This document shows, piece by piece, positions 1 to 8,452 of a DNA stretch of 33,152 nucleotides (within the stretch, counting starts at the first letter, position 1; the number at the start of each line of letters is the position of its first letter). The notes below the pieces were generated by a model, which saw only the letters and a program-made list of their open reading frames with translations, searched no databases and was not told the origin of the DNA. The stretch lies in NCBI GenBank assembly GCA_003598175.1, contig QZKN01000163.1, positions 1-33,152 on the forward strand, given 5' to 3'. Source of the DNA: Candidatus Omnitrophota bacterium (GTDB taxonomy: Bacteria > Hinthialibacterota > Hinthialibacteria > Hinthialibacterales > Hinthialibacteraceae). The translations under genes were made by a program, and so were the position numbers.

Positions 1-78
1 TGTCCCGTCTGGCGTCGCATCTATGAACGGATTGTCAATGCCGGCGACCGACGAGGCCGGCCGGTTGAGGATATGTAA
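1..78 (+). CDS. Possible C-terminal end of an unidentified protein (5' cut by window)
   Basis: Reading frame 1 is open from the first base to a TAA at 76-78 and encodes 25 residues, beginning CPVWRRIYERIV and ending RRGRPVEDM. The amphipathic, charged composition looks like a real protein tail. A 25-codon open frame can also arise by chance, and no family can be recognised from so little. Weak overlapping inverted repeats follow at 143-170, but no clear terminator. Confidence 0.3.
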   Translation, partial: CPVWRRIYERIVNAGDRRGRPVEDM

Positions 79-328
79 GAAAAAACCCGTTCGGGAAATC
101 AATCGTGTCGTTTGGAAAGGCGAGGTGTGTCTGGAAATAAGGGTTTTCGTAGCGGAAAACTGGCTTTTCCCTCAGAAACTGCATAAATCCCCGTCGCGTT
201 CGAAAAAAGAATGGGATTCAATCTTTATAAGATCGCTTTTGAACTCAAATTGTTCAATGTAAGTTTTGTTATATATTTTATATTCATAGTTCACGGATTC
301 AGGAAATAGTTAATTCGGAGTATTGCCG

Positions 329-631
329 TTACGCTTTCGGATTATAAAATTGTTCTTTTCGAACCGCCGTTTTCGTTGGATTTCGTTTTTGAATGCGCCC
401 ATAGCTGTGGCCGCTGCGGTATCGAATAAATCGCGTCAGGTTTTTTTTGTATACGTACCAATCCTGAATGCAAACGGTCATCTCGTCGACGAAGCGGCAA
501 ACGACTTTGGGAATAAAAATATAGTTTTCTTCACGATTCGGATCCGGTCCTTGTTTATCGGTAAAGAAACAGATGTGGTAATATCGCGTCACTTCCTCTT
601 CCAACATGCCATTCAACACCAATTCCGCCAT
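329..631 (-). CDS. Small hypothetical protein, 100 aa
   Basis: I do not recognise this protein. The start is the ATG at 631-629, chosen because AAGGA lies 5 nt upstream; a longer frame reaching 682 has no such site. The 100 residues begin MAELVLNGMLEEEVTRYYHI and are rich in aromatic and basic residues. There is no signal peptide or membrane segment, so a soluble cytoplasmic protein is likely. Three Cys (residues 21, 45, 54) form no obvious metal motif, and the C-terminal third is strongly basic. It is transcribed divergently from the TPR-lipoprotein/hpt pair and has no close co-directional neighbour. The opposite strand also carries an open frame (323-907), but without a ribosome binding site and with an implausible composition. 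Confidence 0.5.
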   Translation of the reverse strand: MAELVLNGMLEEEVTRYYHICFFTDKQGPDPNREENYIFIPKVVCRFVDEMTVCIQDWYVYKKNLTRFIRYRSGHSYGRIQKRNPTKTAVRKEQFYNPKA

Positions 632-1149
632 GATGTTCCTTCTTTTACCGCTCCCGCCGTACCGCACACATGTATTGTTCACCCGCGTCGCCGGATCAAT
701 ATGAAAAAAATCGGATCAAGGTTCATGAAGCCATCACAAGGGGGTCTCTCGATTGCAAACGGAGACGCTTCACGAAGACGCTGTTATTTACTATACCATT
801 TTTCCCACTTGTCGTCCAAGCGAAGGAAGCGAGAATGGAATTGCCCCGCTCAATCCTCGTATCTCATTGGGGATGGCCGGTACCTCGAAGATCGAATCTG
901 TCAATAAAGAGAAATCGTCATCGAATGATGGGATGGATGATTCGATCCAATCCAATGTTACAGATACACAAAAAGAAGGAAACAGCGATGAGGGCAAACG
1001 GTCAGGAAAACATCATTCTGCCTGTCAGGGACATTGAAGAAACCGGATAGAATGATACGATAAATAGTATTGAATTGTGTTTTTATTTTCTGATGCATAC
1101 GGCACAACTCCATACTCATCTCGTACGGAGCGAGGAACTGATACCCAAT
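632..1149. other. Intergenic region between divergent genes
   Basis: About 520 bases separate the small minus-strand gene from the TPR lipoprotein. An open frame on the plus strand (753-1037, TTG start preceded by AGGGGG) has a plausible composition at its start but ends in a low-complexity Ser/Asn/Lys stretch. I cannot support it as a gene; it could be debris of an older one. A weak plus-strand promoter candidate for the lipoprotein is TTGAAG (1034-1039), 16 nt, TACGAT (1056-1061). Confidence 0.35.
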
Positions 1150-2262
1150 ATGAGATATGCATTGAGATTACCACGTATCGGATTCACCACGGCGTGGCTC
1201 CCGGTTGTTATTTTGGCGTCTCTGATTTCCTGTACTCGGCCCGATCAGGATACGAAAACAATCAATGTAACGTCCTTCATCGAGAAAGGGAATCTGAACG
1301 AAGCGGCAACCATTATCCTCAAAGCGCAAATCGAAAAGCCTGACGATGCAAAATTATTATACAACCTCGCGGTGATCCGCAAACTACAAGGAAAACTCGC
1401 GGATGCGAAAGCCATCATCCAGAAAGCCCTGCAACTTTCTCCCCACGATGATCTGATCAAGTTATTCTCCGCCGAACTGGCTCTCGAAGCGGGCGATGCG
1501 GCGGATGCGTGGGATCGATTTCATACCGTAAGCGAATCTGCGAGGCATCAAGCCCGATCGCAGTATATTCTGGGATCGATTTATGCGGCGATGCGCGACT
1601 GGTCGCAAGCGGAAGGATGTTTTCGCGCCACAATCGCGTTGGAAAAAAACCACACGCCGGCCAAAGCCGCGCTGGCCTTTGTGCTGGCCATGCAGGAGAA
1701 ATACGAAGATTCGAAAAAACTGCTCGCGGAAACGGAAACCGTGAGCGAGCAATCGCCTCAAACCATCCGGCAGATTGCAGAATGTTATTTGGCGTTGGGC
1801 GACGCCAAAAAAGCGCTTGCCCTTGCGTCTCCCCTGACTTCAGATGCGACGATGGATGCCGGTCTCTGGTCGTTGATCGGACGTTGTGAAATGATTCTGC
1901 TGCGTTTCAGCGAGGCGGAAAGCGCATTCACACGCGCGTTGGCGTCGATCCATGCAACGCCATGGACGCGGGTGGAATACGCCGAGCTGTTATTTGCCGC
2001 AAAGCGTGAGGACGAAGCGCTTGCGCAGGCCATGGAAGCCGAATCCCTGTTGGAAAGCGCCAAAACGCCCATTCAAGATCCCAAGCTGTATAATCTGCTG
2101 GCCACCCTTTATGCGCGCAGAGGCCAAATGCTTCTGGCGCATAAAAATCTGCAAAAATCACTCCAACTGGATCCAACTCAAACCCGGGTACGCGAAATCT
2201 TGACCAGACTGACATCGGGAGAACCGGCGAAAACCAACGAGACGCCTTCACCACACCAATGA
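1150..2262 (+). CDS. TPR-repeat lipoprotein, 370 aa
   Basis: Predicted lipid-anchored scaffold protein built of tetratricopeptide repeats. From the ATG at 1150 there is a signal peptide with a basic start (MRYALRLPRIG), a hydrophobic core and a lipobox LISC, with Cys28 as the lipidation site. Residues from about 37 to 350 are helical repeats with TPR signatures such as LLYNLAVIRKLQGKLADA and LYNLLATLYARRGQMLLA. GAGGAA lies 12 nt upstream of the ATG; a TTG 25 codons earlier would add a segment that breaks the signal peptide. The stop codon overlaps the hpt start (ATGA), so the two genes are coupled. TPR lipoproteins commonly organise cell-envelope complexes such as pilus or secretion assemblies. 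A role with the secretion operon nearby is possible but not shown. Confidence 0.85.
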   Translation: MRYALRLPRIGFTTAWLPVVILASLISCTRPDQDTKTINVTSFIEKGNLNEAATIILKAQIEKPDDAKLLYNLAVIRKLQGKLADAKAIIQKALQLSPHDDLIKLFSAELALEAGDAADAWDRFHTVSESARHQARSQYILGSIYAAMRDWSQAEGCFRATIALEKNHTPAKAALAFVLAMQEKYEDSKKLLAETETVSEQSPQTIRQIAECYLALGDAKKALALASPLTSDATMDAGLWSLIGRCEMILLRFSEAESAFTRALASIHATPWTRVEYAELLFAAKREDEALAQAMEAESLLESAKTPIQDPKLYNLLATLYARRGQMLLAHKNLQKSLQLDPTQTRVREILTRLTSGEPAKTNETPSPHQ

Positions 2263-2786
2263 ATCTTCCCATTCAAAAGATCCTCATCAGCGAAAAGGAA
2301 ATCCAATCGAGAATCGATGCCATCGCGGAAGCCATCCATTGCGTTTACGCGGACGAAGAAGTGATCCTCTTGTCGGTGTTGAAGGGAGCCGTCATTTTCA
2401 TGGCGGATTTGATGAAACGATTGGATTTGGATATTGAGATCGGATTTCTTTACCTATCCAGTTATCGTGGAGAAACGAAAGCGCAAGGGGCGGTGCGGGA
2501 CTATTCGCTTCCTCTGCCGTCCATTGAAGGGCGAAACGTGATTCTGATTGAAGACATTTACGACACCGGCGCCAGTTTGGCCTATGCGCGAAACCGGGTT
2601 GCCGCATGCAATCCCAAATCGCTGCGAACATGCGTTCTTCTTATCAAGCAGGAGCAGAACCGGGAAAAGCCGGAAGGCATCGACTTTTATGGTTTTATCA
2701 TTCCGCCGGTATTCGTGGTGGGATACGGATTGGATTATCGCGAGAAATATCGCCAACTGCCTTATATTGCGATTCCTCGATTTTGA
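2259..2786 (+). CDS. hpt: Hypoxanthine phosphoribosyltransferase
   Basis: Purine salvage enzyme that joins hypoxanthine or guanine to PRPP to give IMP or GMP in the cytoplasm. Its 175 residues match the usual bacterial Hpt length. The PRPP-binding loop VILIEDIYDTGASL is at about residues 94-107, including the E-D acidic pair and the Asp expected to act as base (Asp102). Other family marks are LKGAVIFMADL (41-51), the flexible-loop SSY (67-69), Lys130 for the purine and FVVGYGLDYREKYR (152-165), which packs on the base and binds magnesium. The ATG overlaps the stop of the upstream TPR lipoprotein by 4 nt, so it is the second gene of an operon. A convergent inverted repeat follows at 2839-2869. 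Confidence 0.95.
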   Translation: MNLPIQKILISEKEIQSRIDAIAEAIHCVYADEEVILLSVLKGAVIFMADLMKRLDLDIEIGFLYLSSYRGETKAQGAVRDYSLPLPSIEGRNVILIEDIYDTGASLAYARNRVAACNPKSLRTCVLLIKQEQNREKPEGIDFYGFIIPPVFVVGYGLDYREKYRQLPYIAIPRF

Positions 2787-2838
2787 AATCAGGTTTTTTA
2801 TGTTGAAGGGGGGGCAACTGTTTTGTGATGCTTTAGTT

Positions 2839-2869
2839 GAAAGATGCAAATCAGCCCGGACCATCTTTC
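2839..2869. terminator. Inverted repeat between convergent genes, probable bidirectional terminator
   Basis: GAAAGATG (2839-2846) and CATCTTTC (2862-2869) form a perfect 8-bp stem around a 15-nt loop. It lies between the converging hpt and GGCT-like genes, 53 nt after the hpt stop and just before the end of the minus-strand gene. The flanks are only moderately T-rich (TTTCTTCTG on the plus strand), so its strength is uncertain. Confidence 0.4.
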
Positions 2870-2874
2870 TTCTG

Positions 2875-3348
2875 CTACACTGTCGAGGGATGATTGGCCA
2901 GCCAATTGCAAAACGTGGGAGAAATGCCCTGCCGTCCGGCGGCGTTGATCAAGGATTGTAAATAGCGGTTGCTCGGCAGCAATCCTTCGGCGGTGACGTC
3001 AGGCCATGCGGCGTATGTGATCGCTTCCAACTGCCCAATTCCGTTTTGCCGAATGTACACTTTTTTGCGGTAGTATTTCAGCGATTTTACGCCGGCGGCC
3101 AAATCCAAACGGGGAAGTTCCGTCTCGTCGATGTCATAAATCAAACCTTCCACTTCGCAGCCGGCTCGCGGCGTGATATTCGCCAAACCCCTTTTTTCGA
3201 AACGAAAAAATACGTCTTCCAACACGTTGAACACGAGTTGGTACCCGGGCAGAATCGCGGGAAGCTGCAGATTGAACCGGATATCCAACCGATGTAAAAA
3301 CCAAGGATCGATATAATGGCCATAAGCAAAATAGCGGATCCGTTCCAT
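2875..3348 (-). CDS. Gamma-glutamylcyclotransferase-fold (GGCT/AIG2-like) protein, probably altered active site
   Basis: GGCT-like proteins cyclise gamma-glutamyl amines to 5-oxoproline. The 157 residues carry the family landmarks: FAYGHYID (residues 7-14, usual YGSN), LANITP (55-60), EVEGLIYDIDETELPRLD (65-82) and GVKSLKYY (86-93). In the canonical motif LDxxEGV the Glu is the catalytic acid/base (Glu98 in human GGCT). Here the motif reads LDLAAGV, so Ala85 takes its place, and the substrate-loop Asn after YG is also not conserved. The protein may therefore be a binding protein or use another residue. The ATG at 3348 is chosen because GGAGGGAG lies 4 nt upstream. The gene follows gspD on the same strand but is separated from it by a strong inverted repeat. 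Confidence 0.7.
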   Translation of the reverse strand: MERIRYFAYGHYIDPWFLHRLDIRFNLQLPAILPGYQLVFNVLEDVFFRFEKRGLANITPRAGCEVEGLIYDIDETELPRLDLAAGVKSLKYYRKKVYIRQNGIGQLEAITYAAWPDVTAEGLLPSNRYLQSLINAAGRQGISPTFCNWLANHPSTV

Positions 3349-3367
3349 CAATCTCCCTCCCTTTCGT

Positions 3368-3404
3368 CCTAACAAAAAAAGTGCATTTATATTTTTTTGT
3401 TAGG
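3368..3404 (-). terminator. 13-bp perfect inverted repeat at the end of gspD
   Basis: CCTAACAAAAAAA (3368-3380) pairs perfectly with TTTTTTTGTTAGG (3392-3404) around an 11-nt loop. Read on either strand, the hairpin contains a run of seven T, so it could end transcription in both directions. The gspD stop codon (3389-3387) lies inside the loop. The stem is A/T-rich with a three-pair G/C-containing base, so it is a weaker terminator than the usual GC type. It separates the secretion operon from the GGCT-like gene. Confidence 0.55.
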
Positions 3405-5441
3405 GGATATGCGATCGGTGCTCGTCCGATGGTTTCCATTTGAAGAAGAATTTTGACTTTTACTTTTTTCCGTCGGCGGATGAGAATCTTCGCCCACGGA
3501 TTGGAATCCCTTTCCCGACTTTTCGTTGAGCGATTTTGCGTTTTCCGACGACCGTTGGGATCGTCCCATTTGGCCAAGAGCATCTTCAATGGCGGCCTGT
3601 TCATTTTTGCGTTCGTCATCCCACTTCAAGTAGCGATCGTCCAGGTTCGTCTCGACGAATCCGGTGGCGCCGGATTCCTGCAGATCCTGCACGCGTTGGA
3701 TATTGTCTACCTGCGCGAAAGAATACGGATCATCGATATTCACGATGGTAGGTGTAATGAACACCAATAGTTTTTGCTTTGTGCTCGAGGAACTTTTATT
3801 GCGGAACAAGGCGCCGAGAACGGGAATGCTGCTTAAAACGGGAACGCCGGATTGGGATTTGCTGGAGTTGCGGGTGATGATCCCGCCCAGCACGACGGTT
3901 CGGCCGCTTTTCACGGTAACGGCGGTATTGATAAAAGAACCGTCGATGGCCAGCGCCTCGCCGATATTCGATAATTGTACGCGCCGGCTGCGGGTATCCT
4001 GCATACTAATGTATAACTCCACATATCCCGCCTCGCTGGCGTAGACTTCGAGTTCGATCTGCGTTCCCACGTTGCGGAAACTTTGCGTATAGATATCCTG
4101 GCCGCCATATCCGCCGCCATAATATCCACCATACTGCCGCGTCGAGAACGGCTCCTGCGAACCCAGGTTGAAGAATCCCATTTCGCCATCCTGAATGAGC
4201 AGGCGAGGACTGGCGATGACTTCGGCGTCGCGATTTTCCACCATGGCATTGATTTGAAAACGGTAACTTCCCTGTCGAACGTCCATTAATGTTAATCCAT
4301 CGCCGGACGTGGTCAGGAATGGATTAAACGAAAAGAAATCCGCTCCCGTCGCCGAACCGGTGGAAGGAGAGGAAGGGACGCCGCCGGCGCCGATGTCGGA
4401 GCCGAACGCGGCGGACGTGCCGAACGTCAATGATTTATCGTTATTGATTTGTACGATATCCGCTTCGATATAGACTTGCTGTGTGGCAATATCCAGCTGT
4501 TTGATCAATTTGATGATTTGATCCACGATCGAGGGAATATCCTGGATGAAAAGACGGGAGGTTCGTGGATCGAAATCGACATAACCGTTTTCGGTCAGGA
4601 GTCCTTCGATGATGGGGATGACGTCTTCGGGCAATGCGAATGCGAGAGGAATGACGCGAAATTCCAGTTCCACATCCAATTGTTCAATGATGGCCTGCGC
4701 CATGTCCAGGCGATCGGGCGTATCGGTGATGATGATCAGATTGTTGCGATAATCGATGAACAATTCGCCTTGCGCGGTGTTGATCACGCCTGCGAGTTGA
4801 TCCGCGATTTCCTGGGCGTTGGCGTATTTGATCGGGATTACGCGAGTTTCCGTTTCCATGTCCAATTGATAAATGAGCTGCGCCATTTCCTCCAGGACTT
4901 CGGGAATATCTCTCACGATAATTTTTCGCGTATCCGGATCGATAATAATGCGGCCGTTTGGGCTGCGCATGCCGTCCAACGCGCCTTGCAGTTGCTCGAT
5001 GTCGACATGGCGGGGTGTGAACGTGCGAGTGGCCAGTTCCATGGCCGGCATTTTGAGGATGGCGATTTCCGGTTCGTTTCCGATGCGCACGACGCCGGAT
5101 TCACTTTCAAAAAAATCGAGGCCATTGGCGGGAAGCACGTTATTCAGCACTTCTCGGACAGTCGGATTTTGCAGATTGAAGGTGACCTGTGGATCCACCC
5201 CTTTATCCAACACCATCTGCAATCCGCTTTCCGCCTGAAGGATGCCGAGAATTTCCGACAATTGAATGCCTCGCGCTTCCACGGGCCCTTCGATTCGTTT
5301 ATCCAGACCGGAAACAGTTTCTACCGGATTCCCCTGCGGTTGCGGAGGCGGCAATTGTTGGCCGTATGAAACAATGGTGAACTGAACGCTCCCCACTAAA
5401 ATGAAAAAGAGCGTATGAATGATCAGACGAATGCTAAACAA
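3387..5441 (-). CDS. gspD: Type II secretion outer-membrane secretin GspD
   Basis: Forms the outer-membrane channel through which folded proteins leave the periplasm. Of 684 residues, 1-27 are a signal peptide and 58-125 an N0/STN-like domain (starting GIQLSEILGILQAESGLQ). Three N1-type repeats follow at about 138-196, 199-258 and 261-318, each with a conserved IIxDxxxxxIIIxDxP core. The secretin domain spans about 325-567 and has the signature VPVLSSIPVLGALFRNKSS followed by KLLVFITPTIV. A Tyr/Gly-rich insert (RQYGGYYGGGYGG) sits near 435-447. The last 115 residues are a hydrophilic Ser/Asn/Lys-rich tail, perhaps an attachment site for a pilotin. TTG is taken as start because AAAGGAG lies 7 nt upstream. 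It is the last gene of the secretion operon; in classical gsp operons C and D come first. Confidence 0.93.
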   Translation of the reverse strand: MFSIRLIIHTLFFILVGSVQFTIVSYGQQLPPPQPQGNPVETVSGLDKRIEGPVEARGIQLSEILGILQAESGLQMVLDKGVDPQVTFNLQNPTVREVLNNVLPANGLDFFESESGVVRIGNEPEIAILKMPAMELATRTFTPRHVDIEQLQGALDGMRSPNGRIIIDPDTRKIIVRDIPEVLEEMAQLIYQLDMETETRVIPIKYANAQEIADQLAGVINTAQGELFIDYRNNLIIITDTPDRLDMAQAIIEQLDVELEFRVIPLAFALPEDVIPIIEGLLTENGYVDFDPRTSRLFIQDIPSIVDQIIKLIKQLDIATQQVYIEADIVQINNDKSLTFGTSAAFGSDIGAGGVPSSPSTGSATGADFFSFNPFLTTSGDGLTLMDVRQGSYRFQINAMVENRDAEVIASPRLLIQDGEMGFFNLGSQEPFSTRQYGGYYGGGYGGQDIYTQSFRNVGTQIELEVYASEAGYVELYISMQDTRSRRVQLSNIGEALAIDGSFINTAVTVKSGRTVVLGGIITRNSSKSQSGVPVLSSIPVLGALFRNKSSSSTKQKLLVFITPTIVNIDDPYSFAQVDNIQRVQDLQESGATGFVETNLDDRYLKWDDERKNEQAAIEDALGQMGRSQRSSENAKSLNEKSGKGFQSVGEDSHPPTEKSKSQNSSSNGNHRTSTDRISPNKKI

Positions 5442-5506
5442 AGTCTTTCTCCTTTAATCGATTTCTCTATGTATTTTGGTTCATTCATTGTATTCGCGGA
5501 TACTAT

Positions 5507-6070
5507 TTATCTACGTTTTTGAGGTTGGGGTTGGGATGGAGGTTTCGCCGGCGCTTTTGCCGGCGCTTCCTGATTGATGATCCGAACCGTACCCGATTTG
5601 ACATCTTTAACCTTTACAAACGGCCGAGGACGCGTTCCTGCTTCCAAAATTTCAAAGTCGCCATTCACTTCCTCGATGACGTCGCCGACTTTTGCACGAA
5701 TCGACACTCCGTCGTACCGTTGAAACGATACCCACGCGCCGGTTACATACATCAATTTATAATAATTGGCGGGAATGATCGGCGTGGGAGTGGGAGGCGG
5801 TTGCGGAGTGGGAGACGGCCGGGGAATGGGCGTCGCCAACGAAGTGAACGCCAACGTTTGATTAAACGCTCCCAGCGTCTCATTTTTTTGCTTCAATTCC
5901 GAATTTTTGATTTCTTCTTGTATTTCTGCAACAACCACCTGGGGATCTTCGAAAACCAGCGGCGTGCGTTCGTATAAATAATGCTTGACTTCGTATGCCA
6001 GCAAAACGGCGGCAAAAATCAGCGAGGCCGAAAGGACCAAATACACGAGTATAATTTTGCGGCTGTTCAT
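5507..6070 (-). CDS. GspC/PilP-like inner-membrane linker protein, 187 aa
   Basis: Likely connects the inner-membrane platform to the secretin. From the ATG at 6070 (GAGGAG 6 nt upstream) there is one membrane segment at residues 6-26. A short helical stretch follows, then a Pro/Thr linker at about 80-100 (PIPRPSPTPQPPPTPTP). A small beta-rich domain occupies about 103-168 (GAWVSFQRYDGVSIRAKVGDV, split here by convention), and the tail is Pro/Lys-rich. This layout (TM, proline linker, small periplasmic beta domain) is that of GspC homology-region and PilP proteins, and the position directly before gspD fits. Sequence identity is too low to choose between the two names, and no PDZ domain is present. 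The start is 3 nt after the gspM stop, so translation is probably coupled. Confidence 0.65.
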   Translation of the reverse strand: MNSRKIILVYLVLSASLIFAAVLLAYEVKHYLYERTPLVFEDPQVVVAEIQEEIKNSELKQKNETLGAFNQTLAFTSLATPIPRPSPTPQPPPTPTPIIPANYYKLMYVTGAWVSFQRYDGVSIRAKVGDVIEEVNGDFEILEAGTRPRPFVKVKDVKSGTVRIINQEAPAKAPAKPPSQPQPQKRR

Positions 6071-6072
6071 GA

Positions 6073-6693
6073 TCAACTCCTCTTTCGTTTCGTAATTTCG
6101 TCTTTTCGATATTCAATCAGACGTGAAATTTCGAGATTGACCGAAAGCAATCCCTTCAGCGGCGAGGCGGCGACGGGGGAGCTTCTTCCCATCGAAATGG
6201 AAATCTGACCGACGTCATTCATGAGATTCGTGACGCGGCACAACGTGATTTCCATGACTTTCGACTCTTTTTCCAGCCGATAGATCAAGTCTCCGTATTG
6301 CGCCGGCGTGCAGATGATGCGATCAATGGAGATGGAGACAATTTTGAAATCCTTTTCTTTCTGCGGATCTTTGGGGATGATACTGCCGTATTGGCCTTTC
6401 AGCCCCACTTCGTCGAGAATCTTGGCCAGATCTTCGTTGATTTTCAGCAATTGTTCGGGATCGCTGCCTTCCAATTTCAATTCGCTTTCCATATCCTCGA
6501 AATTGGTGGTAATTTGCGTCGATTTTTTCAATTCGGCGGTCAAATTGTTGATGGCGGTCAGTTTCTCGTCCATTTCCTCCTGCAAGTAAAACCAATCTTC
6601 GCCGAAATTTTTATAGAGGAACAGACCCACCAATCCGATCAATAGCATCAGAACGATGACGACCAATCTTTTTTCACTCTTGCTTCGAGCCAT
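6073..6693 (-). CDS. gspM: GspM/PilO-like inner-membrane platform protein, 206 aa
   Basis: Inner-membrane assembly-platform protein that pairs with GspL. From the ATG at 6693 there is a short basic cytoplasmic stretch, one membrane segment at about 11-29 (VVIVLMLLIGLVGLFLY) and a coiled coil (about 34-60 and beyond). A ferredoxin-like alpha/beta domain then carries the PilO-type pattern SISIDRIICTPAQYGDLIYRLEKE. Total length and order match PilO and GspM. A TTG four codons upstream is possible but has no ribosome binding site. Its position between the GspL-like and C-like genes supports the call. I separate it from PilO only by the T2SS context. Confidence 0.75.
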   Translation of the reverse strand: MARSKSEKRLVVIVLMLLIGLVGLFLYKNFGEDWFYLQEEMDEKLTAINNLTAELKKSTQITTNFEDMESELKLEGSDPEQLLKINEDLAKILDEVGLKGQYGSIIPKDPQKEKDFKIVSISIDRIICTPAQYGDLIYRLEKESKVMEITLCRVTNLMNDVGQISISMGRSSPVAASPLKGLLSVNLEISRLIEYRKDEITKRKRS

Positions 6694-6748
6694 AATCTTA
6701 TCCAATACTTACACAGTACGTTATTTTAGATTCAACGAGAATGAATCC

Positions 6749-8365
6749 TTATTTTTCCTGTTGTTTCCAATTCAATTTGCAATTGAACGAGAATTCCTGC
6801 ACCGGAAGCGTCACCGCGCCCAGCGGCAGTTGTTTCGGATCATACCGCGGAACCACATCGGTAAAAAAGCGCTCGCCGTTTGGTCCCACAAGTCCGATCA
6901 GATCCGCGTGGATTCGTCTCGCTTCCACATCGGAAAGAACCTGGCCGGTTATTTCCAACGTTTTCCGTTTCGTAAATGTCAACGACTTGATAAACGTATG
7001 TTGCGGAAAAATTTCCAACACACGGTGAACCACGTTGAGGCAGGAATTGTCCGAATCCAAATAATGATCGACAGTTTCGATTTTCTTGCGCATAGCGACT
7101 AATTTTGCGTTGGCGCGCGTCAGTTCGCTGTATTTTTCTTCGATCTGTGAATTCAGCATATATTGTTCATGCCATTTCAAATAGACGGTTCCCCCCAGCA
7201 GCGTCAGGATCATGAAAAACACGATAATAACGTTTTTACGGAAGGCGGAGCGATGTTGCTGGCCGCGCTCCCGGATAAAGGATTCCGGAAGCAGGTTGAT
7301 CCCCTTATCGGCCGGCTGCAATCCCCGCAAGGCCAGGCCGATGGCGCTGCAGAGTTCCGCGCCGCGATACTGATCGCTGCGGGGGACTTCGCCATCGAGA
7401 GGCGTTTCGATCATTGCCTTGGTTTTCACGCGAAGGCTTAAGCCGCGTGGAGGGCCGGCGGGGAAATATCCGGCGCCGCCGCAGAGGATCATCCGATCGA
7501 TTCGCGAACCCTGGGGGTCGAACATATAGGCGCTGATGGAGCGCAGCAATTCGATCCCCAATTGATCGATCCAGCGGGCAAAATGTTCCCGTTCTTTGGG
7601 GTGAAGCGCTCCTGCCGCCGTGACTCGTCCCTGCAGGTCGCGCCAGGATTTGGCGCCGGCGAATCCACTCAATAATTTTTGTTCCCGAACCGGCAGACTT
7701 CGGCTAAAAAGCAGATTCTTATTTTTGATTATACTCAATTTTACGGAGGAGCGACCGAAATTGACCAAGGCAATGGTTTCCTTCTCATCCACCGAGCAGG
7801 CATAAGCGGCGCAATCGCCAAGAACATCAAGATCAATCACGCTGATTTCAATCCCCAATTCGTTGCACATGTCCAAATAGGGTTGGATTTCACGAGTGGG
7901 CGCACAAACCATGATGAGCCGTGATTCGTGCTCGCCTAATTTTTCGATCACCTGAAATGTGATTTCCAGATCTTCGGAAGGGAAGGGAACATGGCGTTCC
8001 ACATCGTATAAGAGCATCTCTTTCAATTCTGCCAGGTTCGATGATGGAAGGGTTACATATCGCACGGTGGCCAGATCACGCGGAAATCCCAAAACAATCC
8101 GGCCATCCAGGCGGTGGTGTCGTTTCAGCGCTTCTTTCAGCGCTTCTTTTTGTCGTTCGTGCCGTTCTTCTGAATATTCCACTCCATCGGACGCGCGCAA
8201 GGGAACCACCGTGATTTTGCGGACGTCAAGTTGGCCGGCGTCATCCCCCGCGAGCGTTACGATCTTGACGGAATAATTCCCGATATCGATGCCGGTGGTG
8301 AATCGCCGTCCACGACCTAATTTCTTTTTCTTTTTGGATATGGTTTGTCTGGTTGCTCTGGCCAT
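6749..8365 (-). CDS. gspL: GspL-type protein (PilM-like actin fold fused to PilN-like domain), 538 aa
   Basis: Platform protein that recruits the GspE ATPase. After a Lys/Arg-rich start, residues 22-350 are a PilM/GspL actin-like cytoplasmic domain with the phosphate-1 motif TGIDIGNYSVKIV (about 24-36), the PilM-typical MLLYDVERHVPFP (117-129) and a CGGAGY adenosine-type motif (295-300). The PilN signature INLLPESFIRER is at 356-367, and a membrane segment spans 378-396. A coiled coil and a periplasmic ferredoxin-like domain end the protein. In type IV pili these halves are separate proteins; their fusion is the defining plan of GspL. Start ATG at 8365; its ribosome binding site is weak. It lies between gspK and gspM. 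Confidence 0.85.
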   Translation of the reverse strand: MARATRQTISKKKKKLGRGRRFTTGIDIGNYSVKIVTLAGDDAGQLDVRKITVVPLRASDGVEYSEERHERQKEALKEALKRHHRLDGRIVLGFPRDLATVRYVTLPSSNLAELKEMLLYDVERHVPFPSEDLEITFQVIEKLGEHESRLIMVCAPTREIQPYLDMCNELGIEISVIDLDVLGDCAAYACSVDEKETIALVNFGRSSVKLSIIKNKNLLFSRSLPVREQKLLSGFAGAKSWRDLQGRVTAAGALHPKEREHFARWIDQLGIELLRSISAYMFDPQGSRIDRMILCGGAGYFPAGPPRGLSLRVKTKAMIETPLDGEVPRSDQYRGAELCSAIGLALRGLQPADKGINLLPESFIRERGQQHRSAFRKNVIIVFFMILTLLGGTVYLKWHEQYMLNSQIEEKYSELTRANAKLVAMRKKIETVDHYLDSDNSCLNVVHRVLEIFPQHTFIKSLTFTKRKTLEITGQVLSDVEARRIHADLIGLVGPNGERFFTDVVPRYDPKQLPLGAVTLPVQEFSFNCKLNWKQQEK

Positions 8366-8452
8366 TTAATCGTTCATCATTCCAATCGAATTTTTTACCG
8401 ATCTACCCTTGCCGAAACCGGAAGAAAAAAACCGTTTCTCCTTCCGACGGAT

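Noticed and set aside
323..907. 194-codon plus-strand open frame
   Set aside because: It overlaps the small minus-strand gene that has a good ribosome binding site, lacks one itself, and its Phe/His/Arg-rich sequence is not protein-like.
753..1037. Possible plus-strand gene with a YYTIFP segment
   Set aside because: It briefly recalls amylase-type N-termini, but there is no further match and the rest is low-complexity. Kept only as a note on the intergenic region.
4449..5369. 306-codon open frame on the plus strand opposite gspD
   Set aside because: It is the antisense shadow of a well-supported secretin. It has no ribosome binding site and its composition (many His, Phe, Asp) is typical of an antisense frame.
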